From contig NZ_JFKE01000003.1 of assembly GCF_000647975.1 (NCBI RefSeq), positions 444,206 through 508,205 of the forward strand: a stretch of 64,000 nucleotides of DNA, given 5' to 3'. Under the pieces are notes generated by a model, which saw only the letters and a list, made by a program, of their open reading frames with translations, was not told the origin of the DNA and made no database searches. The stretch comes from Actibacterium mucosum KCTC 23349. Lineage in GTDB: Bacteria > Pseudomonadota > Alphaproteobacteria > Rhodobacterales > Rhodobacteraceae. The position numbers and the translations under genes were made by a program. Below are positions 55,185-63,812 of this stretch, piece after piece. How positions within the stretch are numbered: the stretch's first letter is position 1; the number at the start of each line of letters is the position of its first letter.

Positions 55185-56405
55185 TTGGCTGATTTTCACC
55201 AGAACGGCAATGTCGCCACCCTGCATAACCTGCGCACGCAAAGCGCCGAGGATATGGCGCGCGAGCTGACCGCGATTGGTCAAAGTCGAAAGATCAGCCT
55301 GATCCTGCCGTCACTGTATTCCGAACTTGAAGGCGAGGCGCTGCCGAAGATCCTCGATGAATTGGCCACTGTGCCTTACCTGCATCGCATCATCATCGGT
55401 CTGGACCGCGCGGATGAGGATCAATACCGCGCAGCCCGCAAGTTCTTTGCCCGCCTGCCGCAAGACCACGTGGTGATCTGGAACGACAGCCCGCGGATGA
55501 AGGCCATTCACGAACGGCTTGAGGCATTGGGCATTGATCCCGGCGAGCCGGGCAAGGGCCGCAATGTGTGGTTCTGCATCGGCTATCTGCTGGGCCAGGC
55601 GGACAGCGCGGTGATGGCGCTGCATGATTGCGACATCGTCACCTATAAGGCCGAGATGCTGACCCGGATGGTGTATCCACTGGCGCACCCGTCCTTTCCC
55701 TATCAACTGGCCAAGGGGTTTTACCCGCGCATTGGTGACGGCAAGCTGAACGGTCGGGTCAGCCGCCTGTTGGTCAGCCCCATCCTGATTGCGCTGCAAA
55801 AGGTCATCGGAACCCGCGACTATATCGATTTCCTGCGCGCCTTCCGCTATCCGCTGTCGGGCGAGTTTGCACTGCGCATTGCCCCCTTGCCTGATCTGCG
55901 CATCCCTTCAGACTGGGGCCTGGAAATCGGCGTGTTATCCGAGGCTTGGCGCAATATGGCGCCCAAATCGGTCTGCCAGGTCGAGATCGCAGAAAACTAC
56001 GACCACAAGCATCAACCGGTTAGCGAGGATGATGCCGCCAAGGGGCTCAGCCGCATGTCCGTCGACATCTGCAAGGCGCTGTTCCGCAAGCTGGCCGCCG
56101 ATGGGACCGTGTTCTCCGAAGAGATCTTTCGCAGCCTCAAGGCCACCTATTACCGCTGCGCGCTGGACCTGTTGGAGGCTTACTCGGCCGATGCCCGCTT
56201 GAACGGGCTGTCGCTGGACCGGCACCGCGAGGAAAAGATGATCGAGCTGTTTGCCCAGAATATCATGACCGCCGGGCAGGTGTTTCTGGAAAACCCGGCC
56301 GAACAACCGTTCATTCCCAACTGGTCCCGGGTGCATGCCGCCGATCCCGGGCTGACGTCGGATATGCTGAAAGCCGTGGCCGAGGATCAGGAAGAATACG
56401 CCTGA
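55185..56405 (+). CDS. Glucosyl-3-phosphoglycerate synthase-like glycosyltransferase
   Basis: A 406-residue GT-A type glycosyltransferase resembling GT81 glucosyl-3-phosphoglycerate synthases, which join NDP-glucose to 3-phosphoglycerate. Features: ISLILPSLYSELEGEALP near 37, LHRIIIGLDRADEDQY near 68, MALHDCDIV (DxD-type metal site) near 144, and IPSDWGLEIGVLSEAW near 240. The start is TTG with AAAAGGA at about 7 bases. It is cotranscribed with the phosphatase, making a two-step route to glucosylglycerate (or mannosylglycerate). The sugar donor is not fixed by sequence. Confidence 0.84.
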   Translation: MADFHQNGNVATLHNLRTQSAEDMARELTAIGQSRKISLILPSLYSELEGEALPKILDELATVPYLHRIIIGLDRADEDQYRAARKFFARLPQDHVVIWNDSPRMKAIHERLEALGIDPGEPGKGRNVWFCIGYLLGQADSAVMALHDCDIVTYKAEMLTRMVYPLAHPSFPYQLAKGFYPRIGDGKLNGRVSRLLVSPILIALQKVIGTRDYIDFLRAFRYPLSGEFALRIAPLPDLRIPSDWGLEIGVLSEAWRNMAPKSVCQVEIAENYDHKHQPVSEDDAAKGLSRMSVDICKALFRKLAADGTVFSEEIFRSLKATYYRCALDLLEAYSADARLNGLSLDRHREEKMIELFAQNIMTAGQVFLENPAEQPFIPNWSRVHAADPGLTSDMLKAVAEDQEEYA

Positions 56406-56414
56406 GCCAACGCA

Positions 56415-56444
56415 AAACGCCGCCAGGTCCCCCCGGCGGCGTTT
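56415..56444. terminator. Bidirectional terminator between the glycosyltransferase and cold-shock genes
   Basis: AAACGCCGCC pairs with GGCGGCGTTT (10 bases, 10-base loop) between two convergent genes, 10 bases after the glycosyltransferase stop. Confidence 0.75.
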
Positions 56445-56466
56445 CGAAAGCTCTGGTGCGTGGCGC

Positions 56467-56673
56467 TTAGGCCAGCGACAGATTTACCGCGCTTTCGCGG
56501 CCGTCGCGACCAGCTTCCAGGTCATAGGTGACCTTCTGGTTGTCGGCCAGACCGTCCAGGCCCGAACGCTGAACCGCGCTGATATGCACGAACACGTCCT
56601 TGCCGCCTTCATCCGGTGCGATAAAGCCGAAGCCTTTGGTAGAGTTGAACCATTTCACAGTGCCCTGGGCCAT
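56467..56673 (-). CDS. Cold-shock domain protein (CspA family)
   Basis: A 68-residue single cold-shock domain that binds single-stranded RNA/DNA. RNP1 KGFGFIAPD near residue 13 and RNP2 VFVHISAV near 27 are both present. The start MAQGTVKWFNS is the conserved family start. The 225 bases upstream contain no gene and probably include a long regulatory leader, as is common for csp genes. Unrelated in function to its neighbours as far as can be seen. Confidence 0.93.
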   Translation of the reverse strand: MAQGTVKWFNSTKGFGFIAPDEGGKDVFVHISAVQRSGLDGLADNQKVTYDLEAGRDGRESAVNLSLA

Positions 56674-56898
56674 TCTGTGTACTCCTGATTTTGTGATGGT
56701 CACGGAATTGCACCACCCTGGCTTAGTCGATCTGTATCGAGTGTCTGAAGCCGGGTAAGTGGACAGAGTGGGTCGAAAAAGAAAAACGTAGCGGACAGGT
56801 TTTGCCAGAAAACGTGTTGCAGCACAATCTGTTGTTTGAATGTGCGGTCAGTTTTCGCGTTTGGATGTCGCAAAAATGCGCAGACCACAGGCAACCGG

Positions 56899-57336
56899 TC
56901 AGCGCTGACCACGGGGCTTTGGGAGTACAAAGTTGGCCCGGAACGCCACCAAACCAACCAACAGAAACGTCAAAATGATAAAGGGCCACGGGGGTAAATT
57001 CAGCATCACCGCGCCCTGACCTGCCCCGGCTGCGCAAACCCCTCCGAACGACCACAGCATGACATGCGCATGGGAAACCCGACGGCCCAGCCGGGCCAAG
57101 GTGGCACCGGCCACAATCGACAGGCAGCTGACGACACTGAAGGCATGAAAAACGCCGAACCCTTTGGTATCCTCTTGAATTGCAAACACAATCGCGTTCG
57201 AGATCAGCATCACCACCACGAAGATACGCCCGATATTCTTGTGGGTACGGGTCCCTTTCGGGCGCAGGAAAACCGTCGCTCCAACGCCTAGGGCGACCAA
57301 CATTAGTGCAAGGTGAATCAGGCCTAATCCTGTCAT
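56899..57336 (-). CDS. DUF2306-like integral membrane protein
   Basis: A 145-residue protein with four membrane segments (about 5-22, 40-55, 62-82, 115-135). A conserved THKNIGRIFV loop follows the first segment, typical of the DUF2306 group. The histidines near the membrane face (TH near residue 31, FHAF near 64, SHAHVMLW near 88) could bind heme or metal. It begins 18 bases after the GH13 phosphorylase on the same strand and may be cotranscribed. Function unknown. Confidence 0.72.
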   Translation of the reverse strand: MTGLGLIHLALMLVALGVGATVFLRPKGTRTHKNIGRIFVVVMLISNAIVFAIQEDTKGFGVFHAFSVVSCLSIVAGATLARLGRRVSHAHVMLWSFGGVCAAGAGQGAVMLNLPPWPFIILTFLLVGLVAFRANFVLPKPRGQR

Positions 57337-57354
57337 TGGCCCATCATACCCGAA

Positions 57355-59100
57355 TTAGGCTGTATTGCTGATCCAGCGGCATTGGTAAGGGGCAAGCTCG
57401 ATGTCTTTGCCCGAAGCCGAGATATGCTCGCCCGAAAGAAGATCCACCCAATCCACTCCGCCAATAAGATTGATCGATTGCGGCGAGATATGCACCGTCT
57501 CGGCCGAGACATTGTGCAAGGCAAAGATCGATTGGTCGCGATCAAGGCTCTGACGCCACAGCCCAAAGACCCGTTCGTCGAGGTGCAGGGTGAATTGCGT
57601 GGCGTTCGGGTGGAACGCCTGTTGCCTGCAACGGATGCGAATGCGTTCGGACAACGCGGCCAGTACCTGTGCGTGCAGGTTGTCAGGATCATCCAGATTT
57701 TCACGCAGCGTGGGGTAGTCCCAGCGGTGACGGTTAATGGCGCGATTGATACCGGTTTTCTCGACCCCGGCATGGTCATTATGGGTCCCCAACAGCGAAT
57801 GCACGTAAAAGGCAGGGATGCCTTCCATTGCCATGGGAATGGTCTGTGAACAGACGAACCTATTGAATTGATGTTCATCTTTTCCGTCAAACGTGCCCGC
57901 CATGGCATCGTAGAAGGTGATGTTCAGCTCGTAAGGTGCCTCGCCGCCATCGGGCAGCGCGCGCATTGAAACAAGGCCACCGAAGTCGCGGACGGCATCA
58001 ATGACGCGGTCGCGGTCCTCGATCGGCAGGATGCCTTCGCCGCCCCGCATACCTATGCCATCATGGCTGGCGGTGAAATTCAGATAAGCACAGCCCAGCT
58101 GTGCCGGGGGCATGGTGCGTTGCCATTGGTGCAGATAGGTCGCCTTGCCCGACATCATAGCGTGCAACAGTAGGGGTGGCAGCGAGAAGTTATAGATCGC
58201 GTGCGCCTCGTTCCGGTTGCCGAAATACGACAGGTTCTCGGTGTTTGGCACGTTGGTTTCGGTCAGCAGAACAAGGTCTTCGTCGGCGTGGTCGCACAGC
58301 ACGCGCATCAGCTGAACGATGGCGTGGGTTTGCGGCAGGTGGATGCAGTTGGTGCCCAGCTCTTTCCAGATGAACGCCACCGCGTCCAGCCGGATGACAC
58401 GCACGCCATTGTCAATGTGAAGGCGCATAACCCTCAGAAATTCCATAAGAACTTCGGGATTCGAGAAATCGAGATCCACCTGGTCATGGCTGAAAGTACA
58501 CCACACGTGACGCGGGCCGTTGGCGGTGTCGACTTTGCGCAGCAGAGGCGAGGTACGGGGGCGGACAACCTGGCTGAGGTCATCATCGGGCGAGGCTTCG
58601 AAGAAGAACCGGTCAAACGGCGCGCGGCCCTGGCGGTAGTCCGAAAACCATGTCGATTGCGACGACACGTGGTTGAGCACAAGGTCGGACATCAGTTTGA
58701 ACTGATCCGCGATACGACGAATATCGGCCCAACCACCCAGCGTCGGGTTCACCGCGCGATAGTCCGTGACCGCAAACCCATCATCCGAGGTAAAGGGAAA
58801 GAAGGGCAGGATATGGACCGAGTTGATGGTGTCCTTCAGGTACCGCCGCAGGAAATCATTCAGCAAATCCAGTGGCTTGTGCGATCCGTCCACGAAACTG
58901 TTGCCATAGGTGATCACCATTGCGTCGGCCGGCGACCACAGATCATTGCCCGGTGCACGGGCCTCGTCACGACGGGTGGAGCCTTCGGGCCAGAAGGCCC
59001 CGATCACTTGACTGGCAAGGATGTCACGGTCCAGTTCTGGGTAGATACGGCCCAGCAGTTCGGTCAGGCGTGCGCCCAGAATATGTGTGTGTTCAGTCAT
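57355..59100 (-). CDS. GH13_18 sugar phosphorylase (glucosylglycerate/sucrose phosphorylase type)
   Basis: A 581-residue TIM-barrel enzyme of the sucrose-phosphorylase subfamily of GH13, which splits alpha-glucosides with phosphate to glucose-1-phosphate. Catalytic pieces: VIRLDAVAFIWKELGT near 235 (nucleophile Asp), LLTETNVPN near 280 (acid/base Glu), and FTASHDGIGMRG near 340 (stabilising His-Asp). The subfamily also includes glucosylglycerate and glucosylglycerol phosphorylases. Its place beside the glucosyl-3-phosphoglycerate synthase and phosphatase makes glucosylglycerate the most likely substrate. A possible LacI-type site lies about 50 bases upstream. Confidence 0.88.
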   Translation of the reverse strand: MTEHTHILGARLTELLGRIYPELDRDILASQVIGAFWPEGSTRRDEARAPGNDLWSPADAMVITYGNSFVDGSHKPLDLLNDFLRRYLKDTINSVHILPFFPFTSDDGFAVTDYRAVNPTLGGWADIRRIADQFKLMSDLVLNHVSSQSTWFSDYRQGRAPFDRFFFEASPDDDLSQVVRPRTSPLLRKVDTANGPRHVWCTFSHDQVDLDFSNPEVLMEFLRVMRLHIDNGVRVIRLDAVAFIWKELGTNCIHLPQTHAIVQLMRVLCDHADEDLVLLTETNVPNTENLSYFGNRNEAHAIYNFSLPPLLLHAMMSGKATYLHQWQRTMPPAQLGCAYLNFTASHDGIGMRGGEGILPIEDRDRVIDAVRDFGGLVSMRALPDGGEAPYELNITFYDAMAGTFDGKDEHQFNRFVCSQTIPMAMEGIPAFYVHSLLGTHNDHAGVEKTGINRAINRHRWDYPTLRENLDDPDNLHAQVLAALSERIRIRCRQQAFHPNATQFTLHLDERVFGLWRQSLDRDQSIFALHNVSAETVHISPQSINLIGGVDWVDLLSGEHISASGKDIELAPYQCRWISNTA

Positions 59101-59271
59101 GGGAATGTCTTCGTGGTTTCGCGCAGACTAGCCGATTTGAAGCACCTGACAAGCGCTAACGCGGGTGTTTTGGCCCAGTTTCCGGACCAAAACGGGTAAA
59201 TGTGGCCAAATAAGAAAATTTAACGTGGTTTTTAAACTTTCCTCCCATTGCGCAGGTCCAAGTTTAAACTT

Positions 59272-60501
59272 TCAGCCGCCCAGACCCGCGCGGTACCAAT
59301 CGACAATCGCCGCCCTTTCGTCGGGCTCCATGTACGACACATTGGCCGGGGGCATGGCGTGGCTGGCCCCGGCCTGCACAAAAATCTGATGGGCATAGGT
59401 CGCAACCTGCATCTCGGTTTCAAGCATCACCCCCTTGGGTGGATGCCGCATGTTGCCCCAGACCGGCTCGGCTGCGTGACACATGGAACAGCGGCCAAGA
59501 ACCGTGCCATAGACATCCTCGAACCCCGGTGCGGCGGCGAAGCGTTCGGCGCGGGGGCTCATCGCCCGGGGCTCTTCGCCGGGGGGCGCGTAAAGCGGTG
59601 CCACCGACAATGCCATGATGGCCAAGAACAGGATGATCGTAACCGGCCATGTCCAGTTCGGGTCGCCGCCGCGCGCGTGGATGGTGTTGAAATAGTGCCG
59701 GATCGTTACCCCCATCAGGAAGACCAGCGACGCAATCAGCCAGTTCCATTCGGACGCGAAGGCCAGCGGATAGTGGTTGGACAGCATCAGGAAGATGACC
59801 GGCAGGGTCAGATAATTGTTATGGGTCGACCGTTGCTTGGCGATTTTGCCGTATTTGGCATCGGGCGTGCGCCCGGCCCTGAGGTCGGCCACCACGATGC
59901 GCTGGTTCGGCATGATGATGAAGAACACGTTGGCCGACATGATTGTGGCGGTGAAGGCGCCCAGATGCAGCAGTGCGGCGCGGCCCGAGAAGACCTGTGT
60001 ATAACCCCAGGCCATCGCCACGAGGATCACGTAGAGCAACAGCATCAGCCGGGTATTGTCGTCGCCGAACCTGGATTTGCAGATCAGGTCATAGACGATC
60101 CAGCCCACTGCCAGTGACGCGACCGAGATCCCAACCGCCTGCCAGACAGGGATATCCAGCACGTTGGGATCAACCAGATAAAGCTCGCCGCCCAAATAAT
60201 AGACCAGCACCAGCAGGGCAAAACCCGACAGCCAGGTCGAATAGCTTTCCCATTTGAACCAGACCAGGTGGTCGGGCATTTCCGCCGGGGCCACCAGGTA
60301 TTTCTGCACGTGGTAGAAGCCGCCGCCATGCACCTGCCATTCCTCGCCATCGGCGCCCGAGGCCAGGTTGCGGTCGCGCCACAGGCCAAGGTCAAGTGCG
60401 ATGAAATAAAACGACGATCCGATCCAAGCGATGGCCGTGATCACGTGCAGCCAGCGCATGGCGAACTGCGCCCATTCCCAGACGATGGCAAGTTCCAGCA
60501 T
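59272..60501 (-). CDS. puuD: Membrane urate hydroxylase with cytochrome c domain
   Basis: Oxidises urate to 5-hydroxyisourate and passes electrons to the respiratory chain, so the oxidation yields no H2O2. It has 409 residues: about eight membrane segments (10-30, 85-105, 120-140, 150-170, 180-200, 230-250, 260-275, 285-305) with conserved histidines, then a C-terminal cytochrome c domain with CSMCH near 340 and a distal Met in MPPANVSYM. Length and fusion match PuuD. The 5-hydroxyisourate hydrolase gene lies 57 bases upstream on the same strand. Confidence 0.92.
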   Translation of the reverse strand: MLELAIVWEWAQFAMRWLHVITAIAWIGSSFYFIALDLGLWRDRNLASGADGEEWQVHGGGFYHVQKYLVAPAEMPDHLVWFKWESYSTWLSGFALLVLVYYLGGELYLVDPNVLDIPVWQAVGISVASLAVGWIVYDLICKSRFGDDNTRLMLLLYVILVAMAWGYTQVFSGRAALLHLGAFTATIMSANVFFIIMPNQRIVVADLRAGRTPDAKYGKIAKQRSTHNNYLTLPVIFLMLSNHYPLAFASEWNWLIASLVFLMGVTIRHYFNTIHARGGDPNWTWPVTIILFLAIMALSVAPLYAPPGEEPRAMSPRAERFAAAPGFEDVYGTVLGRCSMCHAAEPVWGNMRHPPKGVMLETEMQVATYAHQIFVQAGASHAMPPANVSYMEPDERAAIVDWYRAGLGG

Positions 60502-60558
60502 CGCTATCCCCTTGTTGTCCCGCCTAATTCAGCGCCAAAACGCGGGCAGGTTCAAGGG

Positions 60559-60921
60559 TCAGCTGCCGCGATAGGTGGAATAGCCATAAGGTGAGAGCAA
60601 AAGCGGCACGTGGTAATGGGCGCTGCCGTCATCGACGCCAAAGCGCAGCGGGATTTGATCCAGAAACAGGGTTTCACCGCTGACAAGACCGTTTTTGCGC
60701 AGGTAATCACCGGTAAAGAAGATCAGCTCGTACTGGCCGGTTTCGAACTTTTCGGCGGGCAGGATCGGTGTGTCGGTACGGCCATCGGCATTGGTGCGCG
60801 CGGTGGCGATCTTGCGGTGGCTGTTGCCCGAGACGCGGAACAGCTGAATTTCGATGCCATTTGCGGGAACACCGCGGGCGGTATCCAGAACATGGGTGGA
60901 CAGATAACCGGTATTGGGCAT
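60559..60921 (-). CDS. uraH: 5-Hydroxyisourate hydrolase
   Basis: Hydrolyses 5-hydroxyisourate to OHCU. It has 120 residues with the transthyretin-like fold. Family signatures: LSTHVLDTARGVPANGI at the N terminus (catalytic His), an HRKIATARTNADGR stretch near 35 (Arg), and the C-terminal YRGS that separates HIUase from transthyretin. The ATG giving MPNTGYLSTH is preferred to an upstream one. Divergent from the puuE-uraD gene, 100 bases apart. Confidence 0.95.
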   Translation of the reverse strand: MPNTGYLSTHVLDTARGVPANGIEIQLFRVSGNSHRKIATARTNADGRTDTPILPAEKFETGQYELIFFTGDYLRKNGLVSGETLFLDQIPLRFGVDDGSAHYHVPLLLSPYGYSTYRGS

Positions 60922-61021
60922 TGTGAAGCTCCGCGATTGCCATTTACCTTGAATTTGTGGCACGAATTGGCGGGCGGGAACAGGGGGTTGCCCCCGTTTC
61001 GCAAAACCCGGGAGACATGAT

Positions 61022-62437
61022 GTGACAGACCGTTATCCGCGCAACATGGCGGGCTATGGTGCCAATCCGCCAGATGCGAAATGGCCGGGCGGGGCCAAGA
61101 TTGCCGTGCAATTCGTGGTGAACTACGAGGAAGGCGGCGAGAACAACCTGCTGCATGGGGATGCGGCGTCCGAGGCGTTTTTGTCCGAGATTGTGGGGGC
61201 CGCGGCCTGGCCGGGGCAGCGGCACTGGAACATGGAGTCGATCTATGAATACGGTGCGCGGGCCGGGTTCTGGCGGCTGCACCGGATGTTCACCGGCGCG
61301 GGCATTCCGGTCACTGTTTACGGCGTGGCCACCGCTTTGGCCCGCGCGCCCGAGCAGGTGGCGGCGATGCAGGACGCCGGCTGGGAGATCGCCAGCCACG
61401 GGTTCAAGTGGATCGAATACAAGGATATGGCCGAAACCATCGAGGCCGCGCATCTGCAACAGGCCATCGCCCTGCATGCCGAGGTGACGGGCGCGCGGCC
61501 CACCGGGTGGTATCTGGGGCGGTGTTCGATGAACACGGTGCGGCTTGTGGCCGAGGAGGGCGGGTTTGCCTATATCTCGGACGCCTATGACGACGACCTG
61601 CCCTATTGGCTGAAGGTGGGCGGTCGCGATCAGCTGATCATCCCCTATACGCTGGACGCCAACGATATGCGGTTCGCCACACCGCAGGGGTTCAACGCAG
61701 GCGACCAGTTTTTTGCCTATCTGAAGGACAGTTTCGACACGCTTTATGCCGAAGGTCAGGACGGGGCGGCCAAGATGATGTCGATCGGGCTGCATTGCCG
61801 GCTGATCGGGCGGCCGGGGCGCGCGGCGGCGTTGCAGCGGTTCATCGATTATGCGCAAAGCCATGAGGGTGTCTGGTTCCCGCGCCGTATCGACATTGCC
61901 GACCATTGGGCGGCCACGCACCCGCCGCAGGATCGCGTGCGCCCTTCGGCGATGGATCGTGCGACCTTTGTTGACACCTATGGCGGCATTTTCGAACACA
62001 GCCCATGGGTGGCAGAACGCGCGCATGCGCTGGAACTGGGCCCCGCCCATGACACCGCCGCGGGGCTGCACAACGCGTTGTGCCGGGCCTTTCGCCGCGC
62101 GACGGACGACGAGCGGCTGGGCGTGCTGACAGCGCATCCCGACCTGGCCGGCAAGCTGGCCGCCGCCGGGCGCCTTACCGCCGACAGCACCGCCGAACAG
62201 GCCAGCGCGGGTCTGGACATGCTGACCGACGAAGAGCGCGGCTTTTTCACCCGCGCCAATGACGACTATACCGCCAAGTTTGGCTTTCCCTTTATCATCG
62301 CCGTGCGCGACAATACCAAGGACAGCATCCGCGCCGCGTTCGAGGCCCGCCTGCAAAACGACCGCGAGACAGAGCTGCGCACCGCCTGCACGCAAGTAGA
62401 GCGCATTGCCTGGTTGCGGCTTGAGGAGATCTTATGA
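61022..62437 (+). CDS. puuE: Fused allantoinase (PuuE) and OHCU decarboxylase (UraD)
   Basis: A bifunctional 471-residue protein. Residues 1-305 are the metal-independent PuuE allantoinase of polysaccharide-deacetylase fold: NYEEGGENNLLHGD near 39, EYGARAGFWRLHRMF near 76, EIASHGFKWIEYKDM near 122, RPTGWYLGRCSMNTVRL near 159, and the MSIGLHCRLIGRPGRAAAL region near 255. Residues from about 310 are an OHCU decarboxylase: FVDTYGGIFEHSPWVAERA, VLTAHPDLAGKLA, and STAEQASAGLDML. It would convert OHCU to allantoin and allantoin to allantoate, two consecutive steps. It starts at GTG after GGGAGA, and overlaps allE by four bases. Confidence 0.92.
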   Translation: MTDRYPRNMAGYGANPPDAKWPGGAKIAVQFVVNYEEGGENNLLHGDAASEAFLSEIVGAAAWPGQRHWNMESIYEYGARAGFWRLHRMFTGAGIPVTVYGVATALARAPEQVAAMQDAGWEIASHGFKWIEYKDMAETIEAAHLQQAIALHAEVTGARPTGWYLGRCSMNTVRLVAEEGGFAYISDAYDDDLPYWLKVGGRDQLIIPYTLDANDMRFATPQGFNAGDQFFAYLKDSFDTLYAEGQDGAAKMMSIGLHCRLIGRPGRAAALQRFIDYAQSHEGVWFPRRIDIADHWAATHPPQDRVRPSAMDRATFVDTYGGIFEHSPWVAERAHALELGPAHDTAAGLHNALCRAFRRATDDERLGVLTAHPDLAGKLAAAGRLTADSTAEQASAGLDMLTDEERGFFTRANDDYTAKFGFPFIIAVRDNTKDSIRAAFEARLQNDRETELRTACTQVERIAWLRLEEIL

Positions 62438-63261
62438 CCGAACGCAGCTATTTCGCCCCGCGTGGCGGATTACCCAACCCCAAGACCCGGGCGCATGACC
62501 GGTCGGTCTTTACCAACGCCTATGCGGTGATCCCGCGCGGTGTGATGTCGGATATCGTCACCAGTTTTCTGCCCGGCTGGATCGGCTGCCGCGCGTGGAT
62601 CCTGGCCCGGCCGCTGAGCGGGTTTGCCGAGACCTTTGCCCAATATATCGTGGAAATGGCCCCCGGTGGCATGTCTGATACGCCCGAACCCGACCCGCAG
62701 GCCCAAGGCGCGCTGTTTGTTACCCGCGGGCGTATGCATCTGGTGGTGGACACCGACACGCATGTGCTGACCCCGGGCAGCTTTGCCTATCTGCCGCCGG
62801 GCACCGACTGGAAGATCCTGAACATCCACGACGACAAGTCGAACTTTGTCTGGATCCGCAAGAGATACGAACCCGCGCCGGGATATGACGCGCCCGATCT
62901 GGTGATCGCGCATGATGACGACGTGCCCCCCACGCCGATGCATGGCGATGCCGATGTGTGGTCAACCACCCGGTTCATCGACCCCAACGACCTGCGCCAC
63001 GACATGCATGTCAACATCGTCACCTTCCTGCCCGGCGGCAACATCCCCTTTGCCGAGACCCATGTGATGGAACACGGGCTGTATGTGCTGCAGGGCCGCG
63101 GGGTCTATTACCTGAACGAGGATTGGGTGGAGGTGGAAGAGGGCGATTTCATGTGGCTGCGCGCCTTTTGTCCGCAGGCCTGTTATGCCTCGGGGTCCGA
63201 GCCGTTCCGGTATTTGCTGTATAAAGACGTCAACCGCCACCCGTCGCTGACCCTGCCATGA
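62434..63261 (+). CDS. allE: (S)-ureidoglycine aminohydrolase
   Basis: Releases ammonia from (S)-ureidoglycine to give (S)-ureidoglycolate. A 275-residue bicupin. The N cupin is degenerate, around ALFVTRGRMHLVVD near 90. The C cupin has the metal and substrate residues: FLPGGNIPFAETHVMEHGLYVLQGRGVYYL near 190-230 (extent only), giving His, Glu, His and Gln positions of the family. The N terminus RGGLPNPKTRAHDRSVFTN is typical of YlbA/AllE. Coupled by four-base overlaps to puuE-uraD upstream and allA downstream. Confidence 0.93.
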   Translation: MTERSYFAPRGGLPNPKTRAHDRSVFTNAYAVIPRGVMSDIVTSFLPGWIGCRAWILARPLSGFAETFAQYIVEMAPGGMSDTPEPDPQAQGALFVTRGRMHLVVDTDTHVLTPGSFAYLPPGTDWKILNIHDDKSNFVWIRKRYEPAPGYDAPDLVIAHDDDVPPTPMHGDADVWSTTRFIDPNDLRHDMHVNIVTFLPGGNIPFAETHVMEHGLYVLQGRGVYYLNEDWVEVEEGDFMWLRAFCPQACYASGSEPFRYLLYKDVNRHPSLTLP

Positions 63262-63746
63262 GCACCCGCATCGACCTTCAGCCGATGGATGCCGGGGCCT
63301 TTGCGCCCTTTGGCGATGTGCTGGATTGCGCGGGCGATCCCGACAAGATCATCAATCAGGGCCTGTGCGGCCGGTTTCATGACCGGGCGCGGCTGGAGTT
63401 CGGGCCCGATGGCCGGGCGGGGCTGAGCCTGTTTCAGGCCGAACCGCGCCAATTGCCGATGAAGCTGGAGATGGTTGAGCGCCATCCCGAGGGCAGCCAG
63501 GCGTTTGTCCCGATGAGCTGGCACCCGTACCTGGTGATTGTCGCCCCCGATTCTAAAGGCACCCCCGGTACGCCCCTGGCCTTTGAAACCGCGCCGGGCC
63601 AGGCGATTAATTTTCGCCCAAATACGTGGCACGGGGTGCTGTGCCCGCTTCATTCTCCGGGCATTTTCGCGGTGATTGACCGGATCGGGCAGACACCAAA
63701 TCTGGAAGAACATTGGTTTTTGACCCCATATATGGTTTACTCCTAA
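63258..63746 (+). CDS. allA: Ureidoglycolate lyase
   Basis: Splits (S)-ureidoglycolate into glyoxylate and urea. It has 162 residues, the normal length. Signatures: DAGAFAPFGDVLDCAG near the N terminus, INQGLCGRFHD near 30, LKLEMVERHPEGSQAFVPM-like stretch near 70 with the conserved His and Gln, and FRPNTWHGVLCPL near 118. Urea release implies a urease or amidolyase elsewhere. Starts within the allE stop. Followed by the permease gene after 66 bases. Confidence 0.93.
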   Translation: MSTRIDLQPMDAGAFAPFGDVLDCAGDPDKIINQGLCGRFHDRARLEFGPDGRAGLSLFQAEPRQLPMKLEMVERHPEGSQAFVPMSWHPYLVIVAPDSKGTPGTPLAFETAPGQAINFRPNTWHGVLCPLHSPGIFAVIDRIGQTPNLEEHWFLTPYMVYS

Positions 63747-63812
63747 GCGTTTAGCCGCCGAAAAGAGCGGTTTTCAGGGCTGGGAAGGCCCCCAAAAACA
63801 GGAGTAACGGAT

